Numbered from the stretch's first letter, positions 18,492 through 28,960 are shown. The stretch: 39,537 nt of DNA from Bacteroidota bacterium (GCA_003650425.1 QMPP01000003.1:1-39537), one strand, 5' to 3'. Translations and numbers: made by a program. Notes: generated from the letters alone by a model not told the origin.

Positions 18492-19019
18492 ATGCCAGTA
18501 GAATACGTAGTACTTGTTAATAAAAATAATCAACCTCTTGGGACTATGGAAAAGATGGAAGCCCATGAGAGAGGAGAACTTCATCGGGCTTTTTCTGTTT
18601 TCATTTTCAATTCTGAAGGACAGATGATGTTGCAGCGTCGTGCTGAAGAAAAATATCATTCGCCTGGTTTGTGGACAAACACTACCTGCAGTCACCCGCG
18701 TACCGGTGAAAAAATTACTGAGGCTGCTCATCGAAGATTGATGGAAGAGATGGGGTTTGATTGTGAATTGGAGGAGGCCTTTTCGTTTATCTATAAAGCC
18801 GATGTGGGCGGAGGATTGACCGAGCATGAGTTCGATCAGGTTTTTATCGGAACCTGCGATAAAAAGCCAACACCAAATCCTGATGAAGTGGGTGATTGGA
18901 AATATATATGGCCGGGGGAGCTTTATGCCGATATCGAAAAAAATCCGGCCAACTACACCGTTTGGTTTAAAATTGCTATTAAACGGCTAAAGGATTACCT
19001 GAAAAAAAATAAACTTTAA
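18492..19019 (+). CDS. idi: Isopentenyl-diphosphate delta-isomerase, type 1 (Nudix)
   Basis: EYVVLVNKNNQPLGTMEKMEAHERGELHRAFSVFIFN, LWTNTTCSHPRTGE, AAHRRLMEEMG. Confidence 0.95.
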   Translation: MPVEYVVLVNKNNQPLGTMEKMEAHERGELHRAFSVFIFNSEGQMMLQRRAEEKYHSPGLWTNTTCSHPRTGEKITEAAHRRLMEEMGFDCELEEAFSFIYKADVGGGLTEHEFDQVFIGTCDKKPTPNPDEVGDWKYIWPGELYADIEKNPANYTVWFKIAIKRLKDYLKKNKL

Positions 19020-19024
19020 TTTTT

Positions 19025-19318
19025 ATGTTGCGTCATATTGTAATGGTGAAGTTTAAAGACAGGGAATCTGTTTCTGAAACTTCCGATAAATTGAAAAAAA
19101 TACTTGTTGCTCTTGAAAAATCGGTGGATTCACTAAAACGCATGGAAGTAGGAATCAACATAAATACACGCCTTTCCGCTTTCGATGTGGTACTTATTGC
19201 CGATTTTGATGATGAGGCCGGTTTGAACAGTTACCGCATCCATCCTGAGCACGTTAAGGTGCTTGACTTTCTGAAAGATACCATGGAAAAGTCAGCTGCC
19301 GTTGATTATTGGGTGTAG
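19025..19318 (+). CDS. Dabb (stress-responsive A/B barrel) domain protein
   Basis: MLRHIVMVKFKD ... DVVLIADFDDEAGLNSYRIHPEHVKV. Confidence 0.9.
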   Translation: MLRHIVMVKFKDRESVSETSDKLKKILVALEKSVDSLKRMEVGININTRLSAFDVVLIADFDDEAGLNSYRIHPEHVKVLDFLKDTMEKSAAVDYWV

Positions 19319-19360
19319 GCGCTTTTCTGTTATAAATTTTCTTTCAAATAGTATAATTTC

Positions 19361-20275
19361 ATGAATCCTTTTACCGTAACAGTTTTAGGCAATGGCTCGG
19401 CTGTTCCCACCTCTTTTCAAAATCCTTCGGCACAGCTTGTAACTTACGGAAGCAAAAGGTTTTTGGTTGATTGTGGTGAGGGTACCCAAATGCGGATGAT
19501 TGATTTTAAAACGGGTCACCGACACTTGAACCATATTTTTATCAGCCATCTGCATGGCGACCATTTTTTTGGGTTGATAGGGTTGCTAAACACGCTGCAT
19601 CTGTACGGTAGAAAACAGCCGCTAAATATTTATGCACCTGAAGATTTAAAGCAGGTAATTGAAATACAACTGGAGGTTTCAAAAAGCAATTTGTCTTATT
19701 CGCTGCTGTTTCATAATCTGGGACAAAACTTTAGCGAGCCACTCTATACCGATAAAAACCTTGAAGTATTTCATTTTTCATTAAAACACAGGATTCCAAC
19801 CTTTGGGTTTATCTTTAAAGAAAAGCTTGGGGATAGAAAACTAAAAAGGTCATTTATCGATGAGTTTAACCCCTCCATCGAGCAAATGCACGTAGTGAAA
19901 AGTGGTGCCGATTACGAAGCGGAGGATGGCCGGCGTATTTCAAATATGGAAGTTACCAATGATCCCTACCCTCCTCGCTCGTATGCCTATTGCTCCGATA
20001 CGGCCTATTTCGAAAAAGTTATCCCGTTTATTCAGGGTGTAGATTTGCTGTACCATGAGGCTACTTTCGATAACGAACAGGAACAAAAGGCTATGGATAA
20101 ATTTCATTCAACAGCAGCACAGGCGGCGTTAATTGCCAAAAAGGCTCATGCCGGAAAGTTAATGTTGGGGCACTTTTCGGCTCGTTTTAAAGAAAAAGAT
20201 CATCTTCTTGCCGAAGCTAAAGAGGTTTTCCCCGCTACCATCCTTTCGGAAGAGGGAAAAACTTATGAAGTTTAG
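19361..20275 (+). CDS. rnz: Ribonuclease Z
   Basis: LGNGSAVPT, FISHLHGDHFFGLIGLL, YCSDTAY, LYHEATF, LGHFSARF. Confidence 0.94.
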   Translation: MNPFTVTVLGNGSAVPTSFQNPSAQLVTYGSKRFLVDCGEGTQMRMIDFKTGHRHLNHIFISHLHGDHFFGLIGLLNTLHLYGRKQPLNIYAPEDLKQVIEIQLEVSKSNLSYSLLFHNLGQNFSEPLYTDKNLEVFHFSLKHRIPTFGFIFKEKLGDRKLKRSFIDEFNPSIEQMHVVKSGADYEAEDGRRISNMEVTNDPYPPRSYAYCSDTAYFEKVIPFIQGVDLLYHEATFDNEQEQKAMDKFHSTAAQAALIAKKAHAGKLMLGHFSARFKEKDHLLAEAKEVFPATILSEEGKTYEV

Positions 20276-20397
20276 AAAGGTATCCTTTTAAACTCAATTT
20301 TGATTAATATTCAGCTACTTCAATTTAAAACTTGTTCTAAATTGGATAAATATCAAATCTTTCGTTCTATAATAGGTTGAAGTCATAATAAATATTC

Positions 20398-20405
20398 TAA
20401 TTTTG
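20398..20405 (+). promoter_or_regulatory. -7 box TAATTTTG upstream of sucC
   Basis: TAnnTTTG with TTG about 18 nt upstream; about 40 nt before the ATG. Confidence 0.5.
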
Positions 20406-20445
20406 GGAGCTCGAAAAAAATAGAAAACATAAACGTTTTAATAGT

Positions 20446-21636
20446 ATGAACTTACATGAATATCAGGGTAAATCCATTTTAAAAAAATATGGAGTATCCG
20501 TTCCTTTTGGAATAGTTGCCAATAATGCAGAAGAGGCGGTTGAAGCTGCCAAAAAAATTCAAGAAGAAACCGGTTCCGATAAGTGGGCTGTTAAAGCTCA
20601 AATTCACGCCGGTGGCCGCGGAAAAGGCGGTGGCGTAAAAATTGCCAAAAGTCTTGACGAAGTTAAAATATATGCTGAGCAAATCATTGGAATGCACCTT
20701 GTAACACCTCAAACAAAAAAAGAGGGAAAACTGGTTCGTAAAGTATTGATTGAACAAAATATTTATTATCCTGGTCCTGACCCTGTTGAAGAGTATTACC
20801 TGAGTATTCTGTTGAATCGTGATGAAGGTCGTAACATGGTGATGTATTCACCTCGCGGAGGAATGAACATCGAGCAGGTTGCCAAAGAGACACCTGACGA
20901 AATTTATCACGAAATCATCGACCCGAAAGTGGGTATGACCGGTTTCCAGGCTCGCCGTATCGCCTTTAACCTGGGATTAAGTGGTACTGCTTTTAAAGAA
21001 ATGACAAAATTTGCTTTCGCCATTTACAATGCTTATACAGGTGCTGATGCAAGCCTTTTTGAAATCAACCCGGTAATTAAGGCCGCCGATGGTAAGATAT
21101 ATGCTGCTGACGCGAAAGTGGTGATTGATAACAACTCGCTGTACCGTCATAAAGATATTGCCGAGATGCGCGATATTACCGAGGAAAACCCCATGGAGGT
21201 TGAAGCCGGAAAATACGACCTTAACTTTGTAAAACTCGACGGAAACGTGGGTTGTATGGTTAACGGTGCCGGACTTGCCATGGCTACCATGGATATTATT
21301 AAAATGTCGGGTGGCGATCCTGCCAACTTCCTTGATGTGGGTGGTACTGCTGATGCTAAGCGTGTTGAACAGGCTTTTCGTATCATTTTGCAAGATCCCA
21401 ATGTAAAAGCCATTCTGGTTAATATTTTTGGCGGCATCGTTCGTTGCGACCGTGTTGCCCAAGGTATTGTTGATGCTTATACCAATATTGGCGATATTAA
21501 AGTGCCGATTATTGTAAGGCTTCAGGGAACCAATGCCGAAGAGGGTAAAAAGCTTATTGATAAATCGGGCTTGAAAGTTTATTCTGCCATCGAGCTTAGC
21601 GAAGCAGCTGACCTGGTAAATTCAATTGTAAAATAA
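20446..21636 (+). CDS. sucC: Succinyl-CoA synthetase (ADP-forming) beta subunit
   Basis: [52 protein letters not shown]. Confidence 0.97.
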   Translation: MNLHEYQGKSILKKYGVSVPFGIVANNAEEAVEAAKKIQEETGSDKWAVKAQIHAGGRGKGGGVKIAKSLDEVKIYAEQIIGMHLVTPQTKKEGKLVRKVLIEQNIYYPGPDPVEEYYLSILLNRDEGRNMVMYSPRGGMNIEQVAKETPDEIYHEIIDPKVGMTGFQARRIAFNLGLSGTAFKEMTKFAFAIYNAYTGADASLFEINPVIKAADGKIYAADAKVVIDNNSLYRHKDIAEMRDITEENPMEVEAGKYDLNFVKLDGNVGCMVNGAGLAMATMDIIKMSGGDPANFLDVGGTADAKRVEQAFRIILQDPNVKAILVNIFGGIVRCDRVAQGIVDAYTNIGDIKVPIIVRLQGTNAEEGKKLIDKSGLKVYSAIELSEAADLVNSIVK

Positions 21637-21674
21637 GCATTGGCTTTATTAACACTGATTCGGATTAAATAAAC

Positions 21675-21703
21675 AAAAAAAGGAGCTATTGGCTCCTTTT
21701 TTT
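21675..21703 (+). terminator. Intrinsic terminator after sucC
   Basis: aaaaaaaggagc-tattg-gctccttttttt. Confidence 0.85.
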
Positions 21704-21763
21704 GTGCCTTACTTTATCGAAAAGCTAAATTCTTTTTATCTTGCTGCCAAATAATAGCCTTTT

Positions 21764-22162
21764 ATGAAACCCCCGCGATTTTATTTTGCTGCCGGATTAA
21801 TATTGACAACAACTGTCGTGTTCTCTCAGCAATTGAAATGTGCAGACTTCAAGACCGGTACATTTAAACTTTTGGATGCAAACGCTCCTAACTACTTTAT
21901 TACTCGTAATGATACCCTTCAAACCGAAACGGCTGAAAAATCAATTATTTCAACCGATTTCTATATACGCTGGGATGATGAGTGCCATTATGAGTTAACA
22001 TTGAAAAAAATTTATCATCGTCCGGCAGGACTAAAAATGCCGGATAAAACAATCAGACTCTTTGTTCATATTTATAAGGTTTCAGGCGATACCTGTTGGG
22101 TTGAAACCCGTGCCGGCACCACTAAATATGTAAGCAAAAAACGAATGGTTAAAATTAGATAG
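21764..22162 (+). CDS. Hypothetical secreted protein
   Basis: 132-aa ORF with N-terminal signal-like segment (FYFAAGLILTTTVVFSQQ). Confidence 0.65.
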   Translation: MKPPRFYFAAGLILTTTVVFSQQLKCADFKTGTFKLLDANAPNYFITRNDTLQTETAEKSIISTDFYIRWDDECHYELTLKKIYHRPAGLKMPDKTIRLFVHIYKVSGDTCWVETRAGTTKYVSKKRMVKIR

Positions 22163-22232
22163 AAGAGTCAGGGATGGCAGACAGGCATAACATAAATAAC
22201 ACAGATTTAATACATAATAAAATTATAAACAC

Positions 22233-22991
22233 ATGAAATTAATCTTAATCACCGGAGCCACCAGCGGTATCGGCCTGGCCTGCGCCAAAAAATTTGCTGC
22301 CGATGGCAATAACCTTATTCTTACAGGCCGTCGTGTTGACCGGCTTGAAGAAATCTCGACATTATTACAAAAAGAGTTTGCCGTCAACGTAAAAACCATT
22401 CAAATGGATGTTCGTGATAAGGAAACGGTTTTTTCTTCATTAGCTGCCCTTTCCGGGGAATGGAGTAAAATCGACATCCTAATCAATAACGCGGGCCTTG
22501 CTGTTGGTTTGGAAACCATTCAGGATGGAGAAACCGACGATTGGGAACGAATGATTGATACCAATGTTAAAGGTTTGTTGTATGTTACAAGGGCTATCCT
22601 TCCGGGAATGGTGAAGCGAAAAAGCGGCCACGTTATTAACATTGGTTCCATCGCCGGCAAAGAGGTTTACCCCAACGGAAATGTTTATTGCGGAACCAAA
22701 TTTGCTGTTGATGCACTGACCAGGGCAATTCGTATAGACACGGTGCAGGCAGGTATCAAGGTAACGCAGATTGCCCCCGGTGCCGTAGAAACCGAGTTTT
22801 CCATCGTCAGGTTTAAGGGCGATAAGGAGAAGGCTGACAATGTTTACAAGGGTTTTGAACCACTACGCCCTGAGGATGTCGCCAATTCTGTTTTTTACGT
22901 TACAACATTACCCCCTCATGTAAATATCAACGACTTGTTGATTATGCCTACGGCTCAGGCAAGTGCTACCGTTTTGTATAAGAAAGTTTAA
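22233..22991 (+). CDS. SDR family NAD(P)-dependent oxidoreductase (YdfG-like)
   Basis: LITGATSGIGLACAKKFA, NNAGLAVG, YCGTKFAVDAL. Confidence 0.94.
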   Translation: MKLILITGATSGIGLACAKKFAADGNNLILTGRRVDRLEEISTLLQKEFAVNVKTIQMDVRDKETVFSSLAALSGEWSKIDILINNAGLAVGLETIQDGETDDWERMIDTNVKGLLYVTRAILPGMVKRKSGHVINIGSIAGKEVYPNGNVYCGTKFAVDALTRAIRIDTVQAGIKVTQIAPGAVETEFSIVRFKGDKEKADNVYKGFEPLRPEDVANSVFYVTTLPPHVNINDLLIMPTAQASATVLYKKV

Positions 22992-23128
22992 GGTGATAAA
23001 TTTAGAAGAATTCTAAATAGTGTCGTCGTATTTTTAGGTTATCTTTGAGAAGAAGTAATATAATCTCTTTTTTGTTATCTGTTTTCCCGATCAATATTGG
23101 TCACTAAATTCTCTAAAAACAATTTATC

Positions 23129-23893
23129 ATGAGAAATCTTTCTTTACTTTTGACAGCATCTTTTTTAGTGCTGAGTGTTTATGTTTCGGGGCAGCCAATA
23201 TCGATCTCTAATCTCGCAGCTCTCCGTACTCAAGTAGTGGACGGAACAACATCCTATCAGCTTACAGGTGAAGTTTTGTTAACTTTTCAGCAAAGCTATC
23301 GAAACCAAAAATTTATTCAGGATGCAACTGCTGCTATCCTGCTTGATGATAATGACGGAGTTATTACAACGTCGTATTCTATAGGTGATGGCATAACCGG
23401 AATTACAGGAGTACTAACCACCTATAAGGGAATGCTTCAATTTAAGCCATCGGCTGATCCGGGTTCTCCAACTTCAACAGGTAATGTTATTATTCCAAGT
23501 GTAATTACTGTATCTGAGTTTCTTGCACATTTTGAAGACTATGAATCACAACTAATCCAAATTAATAATTTAACTTTTACTGATGCTGGATCAACGTTTG
23601 CAAATTTTGGTATTTATCCGGTTTCTGATCCTGCTCCGGTTGTAATGAATTTTAAAGCTACTTTTTGGAACCGTGATTATATTGGAACAACAATTCCTTC
23701 AGCTCAACAGGATATTGTGGGTGTTGCCAATGAACGTGATAGTGATCCCTCTCCTGGTATTTATATTACAGCACGAAATGCTGCTGATATGACAGACTCA
23801 CCAGCTCCCGTACCATTAGGAACAACCGGGATAATAGTGGCAGTTTTGCTAATTTCAGCAGTTTTGGTAGTGCGAAAGACTCATCTTATTTGA
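23129..23893 (+). CDS. Secreted protein with OB-fold/DUF5689-like body and C-terminal PVPLG-TM-RK tail
   Basis: N-terminal signal peptide; VDGTTSYQLTGEVLLTFQQSYRNQKFIQDATAAILLDD; C-terminal VPLGTTGIIVAVLLISAVLVVRK. Confidence 0.65.
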   Translation: MRNLSLLLTASFLVLSVYVSGQPISISNLAALRTQVVDGTTSYQLTGEVLLTFQQSYRNQKFIQDATAAILLDDNDGVITTSYSIGDGITGITGVLTTYKGMLQFKPSADPGSPTSTGNVIIPSVITVSEFLAHFEDYESQLIQINNLTFTDAGSTFANFGIYPVSDPAPVVMNFKATFWNRDYIGTTIPSAQQDIVGVANERDSDPSPGIYITARNAADMTDSPAPVPLGTTGIIVAVLLISAVLVVRKTHLI

Positions 23894-23936
23894 AACGGGA
23901 AAGTTGTAAAAGTTGAAACTCAACGATTGATATTGT

Positions 23937-23967
23937 AAAAAAAAGCCTCCAAACCGGAGGCTTTTTT
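23937..23967 (+). terminator. Intrinsic terminator
   Basis: aaaaaaagcctcc-aaac-cggaggctttttt. Confidence 0.85.
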
Positions 23968-24038
23968 ATTGGCTGCAATAAAGAGCCTTTGATGGAGATA
24001 TTTTTATAAGTTTGCTTTTTATAATTCATCATCATAGT

Positions 24039-25406
24039 ATGGACAATCAACCTTTGAGTAAAAAATACACATCTGCATTTATTAGTTTAACCTTCCTCTT
24101 CTTTATGTGGGGGTTTATGACGGTGATGAACGATATTCTGATTCCTTATCTAAAAGATGCCTTCGACCTGAATCATACCAAAGCTATGCTGGTTCAGTTT
24201 GCCTTTTTTACGGCCTACTTCGTGGGGTCGCTTGTTTACTTTATCATCTCGTTTACCAATGGCGACCCTATCAACAGGATGGGATATAAAAAAGGAATCA
24301 TTATTGGGTTAATTGTGTCTGCTCTGGGTGCACTCCTTTTTTATCCTGCAGCGCAGTTTCATAATTACGGTTTTTTTCTTTCGGCTTTATTTGTAATGGG
24401 ACTTGGGTTTACCCTGTTACAAATTGCGGCCAATCCTTATGTTGCCATTCTCGGTTCTGAAAAATCTGCCTCTTCCAGGCTGAACCTGGCTCAGGGTTTT
24501 AATTCGCTGGGAACCACCATCGGGCCTGTAATCGGTGGCTACTTGATTTTTACCTTTTTTAAAGATGCTGTGGGTTCCGATGCTGTAAAAATTCCCTATT
24601 TGGTTTTTAGTGCGCTCTTTTTATTGATGGCGGTTTATATTTTGATAACGCCGTTGCCGCGATTTACACACAGGGAAGATGAAAAAATTGGCTTTGGCGC
24701 GTTAAAGTACCGGCAACTTGTATTTGGGATGGCTGCTATTTTTATGTACGTGGGTGGCGAGGTGAGTATCGGGAGCATGATGATCAGCTATCTCGGATTG
24801 CCTGATATTGGGGGACTGTCGGAGGTTGATGCCAGCAAAATGGTGGCTTTTTACTGGGGAGGACAAATGATTGGCCGGTTTTTGGGGGCAGTGTCGCTGA
24901 GTGATATCAAGAATAAGTTATTGAAATACCTTTACATGATTGGGATTGCGCTATTGTCGTTTGTCGTTATTGGCTTTCTTGATGGTTTTGATATCGCCTT
25001 GATTTATGGTGGTTTCCTTGTTTTAAACTTGCTTGCCTTCGCTTTAGGTAACTCTTTGCCCCATCGGACGCTGTTTGTTTTTGCCTTGGTGAATTTGGGG
25101 CTGTTAACCGTGGCGCTTACAAATTCAGGAGCCATTGCCATCTGGAGTGTTATCGGTATTGGGTTGTTTAATTCAATTATGTGGTCAAATATTTTTACAT
25201 TGGCCATCACAGGACTTGGTAAACATACAAGCCAGGGCTCTTCGCTACTGGTGATGATGATTTTGGGGGGTGCTATTTTGCCGGTAATCATGGGCGTAAT
25301 GGCCGATGGCATTGGCGTTCACCTTTCGTTAATTGTGCCACTATTTAGTTACCTCTATCTTGCCTTTTACGGGGTCAATGGCCATAAGCCCTATAAGGTG
25401 AGGTAG
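24039..25406 (+). CDS. MFS sugar transporter (FucP/glucose-galactose type); start moved from 24012
   Basis: FFMWGFMTVMNDILIPYLK, QFAFFTAYFVGSL, LQIAANPYVAILGSEKSASSRLNLAQGFNSLGTTIGP. Confidence 0.93.
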   Translation: MDNQPLSKKYTSAFISLTFLFFMWGFMTVMNDILIPYLKDAFDLNHTKAMLVQFAFFTAYFVGSLVYFIISFTNGDPINRMGYKKGIIIGLIVSALGALLFYPAAQFHNYGFFLSALFVMGLGFTLLQIAANPYVAILGSEKSASSRLNLAQGFNSLGTTIGPVIGGYLIFTFFKDAVGSDAVKIPYLVFSALFLLMAVYILITPLPRFTHREDEKIGFGALKYRQLVFGMAAIFMYVGGEVSIGSMMISYLGLPDIGGLSEVDASKMVAFYWGGQMIGRFLGAVSLSDIKNKLLKYLYMIGIALLSFVVIGFLDGFDIALIYGGFLVLNLLAFALGNSLPHRTLFVFALVNLGLLTVALTNSGAIAIWSVIGIGLFNSIMWSNIFTLAITGLGKHTSQGSSLLVMMILGGAILPVIMGVMADGIGVHLSLIVPLFSYLYLAFYGVNGHKPYKVR

Positions 25407-25622
25407 CAATGCCTTACTAAGATATCTCATGCTTTTAACAACTGTAAATAATTTAATTTACAATACCGAAATGGATTTGCGATATTTTTTGCCATACAGA
25501 TTATTTGCTACTTTTGTAAATAACCAAAACAATAAAAACGCTGTAAATTTTGGGATGTTGAAATCAAAAGAGGGTTATTATTTGTTTTTGAGTGGTGAAG
25601 AATTGCTATATAAAACCGGATA

Positions 25623-26609
25623 ATGATAAATAGAAGAAAATTTATAGGTGCTGCCACGGCAGCGGGAATGATGGGCATACTGCCTAAGTCGGTGCGCTCT
25701 ATGGGCAAAGGGTTGAGCGTTAGGAGAGAACTTCCTGTTATTATTTCAACCTGGCGGCATGGGTTGCCTTCCAACGATGCTGCCATGAAAGTGCTTGAAG
25801 ATGGTGGCGGCGTGCTGGATGCCGTGGAGCATGGTGTTTGGGTGCCGGAAGCGGATCCGGAAAATCGCAGCGTGGGACTGGGGGGGATGCCTGACCGAGA
25901 TGGATTTGTTACGCTGGATGCCTCTATTATGGGTCCTGATGGAAATGCTGGTTCGGTGGCATTTTTAGAACATATTGTACATCCTGTTTCGGTGGCCAGA
26001 AAGGTGATGGAAGATACACCACACGAATTGCTGGTGGGTGAAGGTGCATTACAGTTCGCTCTGGAGCAGGGCTTTAAAAAAGAGAACCTCTTAACACCCG
26101 GTGCTGAAAAAGACTGGAAGGAGTGGCTGAAAACGGCAAAATACGACCCGGTAATTAACTGGGAAAACGAACCCAATAAATATCACGATACCATCGGTTT
26201 GTTGGCGGTAAATAAAAATGGCGATGTGGCCGGGGCTTGCACTACTAGTGGGATGGGGTTTAAAATGCATGGCCGGGTAGGGGATTCTCCCATTATAGGA
26301 GCCGGTTTGTTTGTTGATAATGAAGTGGGTGCTGCCACCGCAACAGGAATGGGTGAGCTGGTGCTAAAAACTTTAGGCTCTTTTTTAGTGGTTGAGTTTA
26401 TGCGTAATGGCATGTCGCCACAACAAGCCTGCGAAGCAGCAGTACTTCGTATCGTTCACAAACTTCCCGAAAATAAAAAGTTTCAGGTAGGATACATTGC
26501 CGTAAACAAAAATGGCGAAACAGGTGGCTACAGCTTGCAACCCGGGTTTAATTATGCGCTTTATCAAAGCGGAAAAAATGTTCTACTGGATGCAAAGTCC
26601 TATTATTAA
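25623..26609 (+). CDS. N4-(beta-N-acetylglucosaminyl)-L-asparaginase with Tat-like signal
   Basis: RRKFIGAATAAG signal; KYHDTIGLLAVNKNGDVAGACTTSGMGFKMHGRVGDSPIIGAGLFVDN; autocleavage predicted at D|T. Confidence 0.93.
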   Translation: MINRRKFIGAATAAGMMGILPKSVRSMGKGLSVRRELPVIISTWRHGLPSNDAAMKVLEDGGGVLDAVEHGVWVPEADPENRSVGLGGMPDRDGFVTLDASIMGPDGNAGSVAFLEHIVHPVSVARKVMEDTPHELLVGEGALQFALEQGFKKENLLTPGAEKDWKEWLKTAKYDPVINWENEPNKYHDTIGLLAVNKNGDVAGACTTSGMGFKMHGRVGDSPIIGAGLFVDNEVGAATATGMGELVLKTLGSFLVVEFMRNGMSPQQACEAAVLRIVHKLPENKKFQVGYIAVNKNGETGGYSLQPGFNYALYQSGKNVLLDAKSYY

Positions 26610-26756
26610 TCTTTTCATTAAAAAGCTTTCCTGTAAATGATTTTAGATAGTGAACGATCATGTTGAAAATTGTTTTGGATATAATGAAGTTTAATCATTG
26701 CAGTCTGTTTGGCTTATGGGTTGTAAACTAATCTCCGGCATTAATAATATCATAAA

Positions 26757-27734
26757 ATGAAGAAATATTTTTATATACTGCTGTTTTTATTGATGCTTAC
26801 ATCTTGCATAAAAACGCCAAAAACAGTTGAAAATGTCTGGCCTGCCGAGATTGAGCGCTATTGGGTTGGGCCGCAGTTTTTATCAATTCCGCAAATGGAC
26901 TGGAAACTGGATTCCGGTAGTCTGGTTTGTGTGAACTCCGGTACGAACAAAGGAGTAGTACTATTGACCAAAAGTATCGATCATCCCTTGGAAGGGTTTG
27001 AAATATCTTTTGAGGGCGGTTTCTCCGGAACGCGACACAATAGTACTGATAAGATTGGCTTGCTGGTAGGATTAAAGCAACCGGTACATGACAGCGATGA
27101 CCTTTCGAGAGGCCATTTTATGGGAGTTACGGCCGGTGGACAGGTGAAACTGTTAAATAAAGTTTCAAAGACAAACGTTTCTCTTGTTAATAATCAAAGA
27201 TTGATTTTTTCTATTGAAGGCATTGCTTTGGAAAACGGTAAACTTCAATTGAGTCTGAAAGTGCGGAGCGAGAAAGAGGATAATCAGTTGGATGAAGAGA
27301 TAGTTGAGATTGCTCCTGAAACAGTACAAGGCCTGGTCTCTTTTTTTGTTGCTTCAAAACGGGTGATAAGCGGAGAATCCGCCTGGTTTGAGTCATTGGA
27401 GATTACCGGAGAGGGTGTTAGTACCCATCCGGAAAATGCCAAAGGGCCGATTTTAAATATTGAAAATACTTTTCAAAATGATACTTTAAGCATGACGGTT
27501 TTCCTGACGCCATTACTTCGCGATAGCAGTAACAGGGTGGTGCTACAGACCAGAGGTGAAGGAGAATGGACGACCATTGCCAAATTACCCATACCCGACA
27601 ACAATGTTGTTACCTTTACTCTGGACAAAAGGAATGGATTGTTTCAGTCATATCGTGTTTATACACATTACATCGACTGCTACGGCTCGATCAAGTACAG
27701 CTATGTAACCGGTGAGATTGATAAAGAGAATTAA
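26757..27734 (+). CDS. Lipoprotein with beta-sandwich-like region resembling the N-terminal module of some PhoD-like phosphatases
   Basis: Lipobox MLTSC; WPAEIERYWVGPQFLSIPQMDWKLDSGSLVCVNS; no phosphatase domain follows. Confidence 0.6.
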   Translation: MKKYFYILLFLLMLTSCIKTPKTVENVWPAEIERYWVGPQFLSIPQMDWKLDSGSLVCVNSGTNKGVVLLTKSIDHPLEGFEISFEGGFSGTRHNSTDKIGLLVGLKQPVHDSDDLSRGHFMGVTAGGQVKLLNKVSKTNVSLVNNQRLIFSIEGIALENGKLQLSLKVRSEKEDNQLDEEIVEIAPETVQGLVSFFVASKRVISGESAWFESLEITGEGVSTHPENAKGPILNIENTFQNDTLSMTVFLTPLLRDSSNRVVLQTRGEGEWTTIAKLPIPDNNVVTFTLDKRNGLFQSYRVYTHYIDCYGSIKYSYVTGEIDKEN

Positions 27735-27840
27735 AATTTACATACTTGTTTGAATGTCAAAAAGACTCCGATTCTACCATACAAGCTGTATTCGCCAAAC
27801 AGTAATATTTTAGCGTTGAAGTATGAAAATGAAGTTACTG

Positions 27841-28929
27841 TTATATCGATAATCTTACAGGGCCTTCTCCTACCTCGTCTTCAATAATCATTTCGTTAAA
27901 GGCAAACTGCTTTAGCTCCGAATCTATCCATGCTTTTACTTCGGATCGTACTCTGTTAGGGTAAAGAAGGTGGATGTTTGGCCCCGCATCCAGTGTGAAA
28001 GACACAGGAATACCGGTTCTTTCGCGATACTCGAAAACACGTTCGGTAATTTGTAATGTGTTGGGTTTTAAAAGAAGGTAATAGGGGTTGGAAGTCATCA
28101 TCATGGCGTGCAGGGTGAGGGCTTCCGATTCGGTAATATTGATAAATGTTTCGATGTCTCCATCTTTCATAGCCTTTATCAGTCTGATAATGTTCGATTG
28201 AGCCTGCTTAAAACGTTTGGCGGCAAAAGGGTTGCTGTTCATTAGTCCGTGACCCACCCGACTGGAGACCTTTTTTTGTGCTGCGTCAACAATGATAATT
28301 GAATCGTGATAGGATAAAAAGTCAGGATGAATATCTTTTACCTGTTGCGTTCCCCATAAGTCGGAGCTGTTATGGTTGCCATCAATTTGTCCCCAGCTTA
28401 CCACACCACCAAACAGTGAACGGGCAGCACTTCCCGAACCCAATCGTGCAACGTAGGAGGCTTTTTTGAAAAAATCTTGGTCACTACCTTCAATGCCAAA
28501 GTGCTCTTTTTCAATTGAACATAAACATAATGCAAGAGCGCTCATTCCTGAAGCCGAAGAGGCGATACCGGCCGAGTGAGGAAACGTGTTTTTCGAGCGA
28601 ATGGTAAAATCCAGCTGTTTAATAAAGGAGAAAATTGGTTCGATGGTTTCAAAATATGCCTCTATCTTTTTTTCAAAACCTTCATTAATTTTTCTATCAA
28701 GATAAAACGTAACCCATTTTTTGTTAGCAGTTGGGTGGTATTCAACCACAGTTTCGGTGTACGACGCATTAAGTGTAAAACTGATGGAGGGATTACACGG
28801 AATCTGCACCCCTTTCTTTCCCCAGTATTTTACCAGGGCTATGTTTGACGGGCTTTGCCAGCCGACAATGCCTTCTGGTATCTTTCCGCTGAATATTAAA
28901 TCAGGGTTGTTGTATGTTGTTGTTGACAC
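27841..28929 (-). CDS. mvaD: Diphosphomevalonate decarboxylase family
   Basis: GWQSPSNIALVKYWGKKG, FPHSAGIASSASGMSALAL, ARLGSGSAARSLFGG. Confidence 0.95.
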   Translation of the reverse strand: MSTTTYNNPDLIFSGKIPEGIVGWQSPSNIALVKYWGKKGVQIPCNPSISFTLNASYTETVVEYHPTANKKWVTFYLDRKINEGFEKKIEAYFETIEPIFSFIKQLDFTIRSKNTFPHSAGIASSASGMSALALCLCSIEKEHFGIEGSDQDFFKKASYVARLGSGSAARSLFGGVVSWGQIDGNHNSSDLWGTQQVKDIHPDFLSYHDSIIIVDAAQKKVSSRVGHGLMNSNPFAAKRFKQAQSNIIRLIKAMKDGDIETFINITESEALTLHAMMMTSNPYYLLLKPNTLQITERVFEYRERTGIPVSFTLDAGPNIHLLYPNRVRSEVKAWIDSELKQFAFNEMIIEDEVGEGPVRLSI

Positions 28930-28952
28930 GGGTACTGTTTTAAAAGAAAATG

Positions 28953-28960
28953 CAAAGATA
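28953..28960 (-). promoter_or_regulatory. -7 box TATCTTTG upstream of mvaD
   Basis: CAAAGATA on + strand, 23 nt upstream of the start. Confidence 0.4.

Noticed and set aside
20977-21462. 161-aa minus-strand ORF opposite sucC
   Set aside because: Antisense of a highly conserved gene; no domain signal
25429-25623. 64-aa ORF between the MFS transporter and glycosylasparaginase
   Set aside because: Short, no family resemblance, may be leader sequence; not called as CDS
25508-26176. 222-aa minus-strand ORF opposite glycosylasparaginase
   Set aside because: Ser/Pro-rich antisense translation of a confident gene
18492-28929. idi and mvaD as a mevalonate operon
   Set aside because: They are about 9 kb apart on opposite strands with unrelated genes between; shared pathway only
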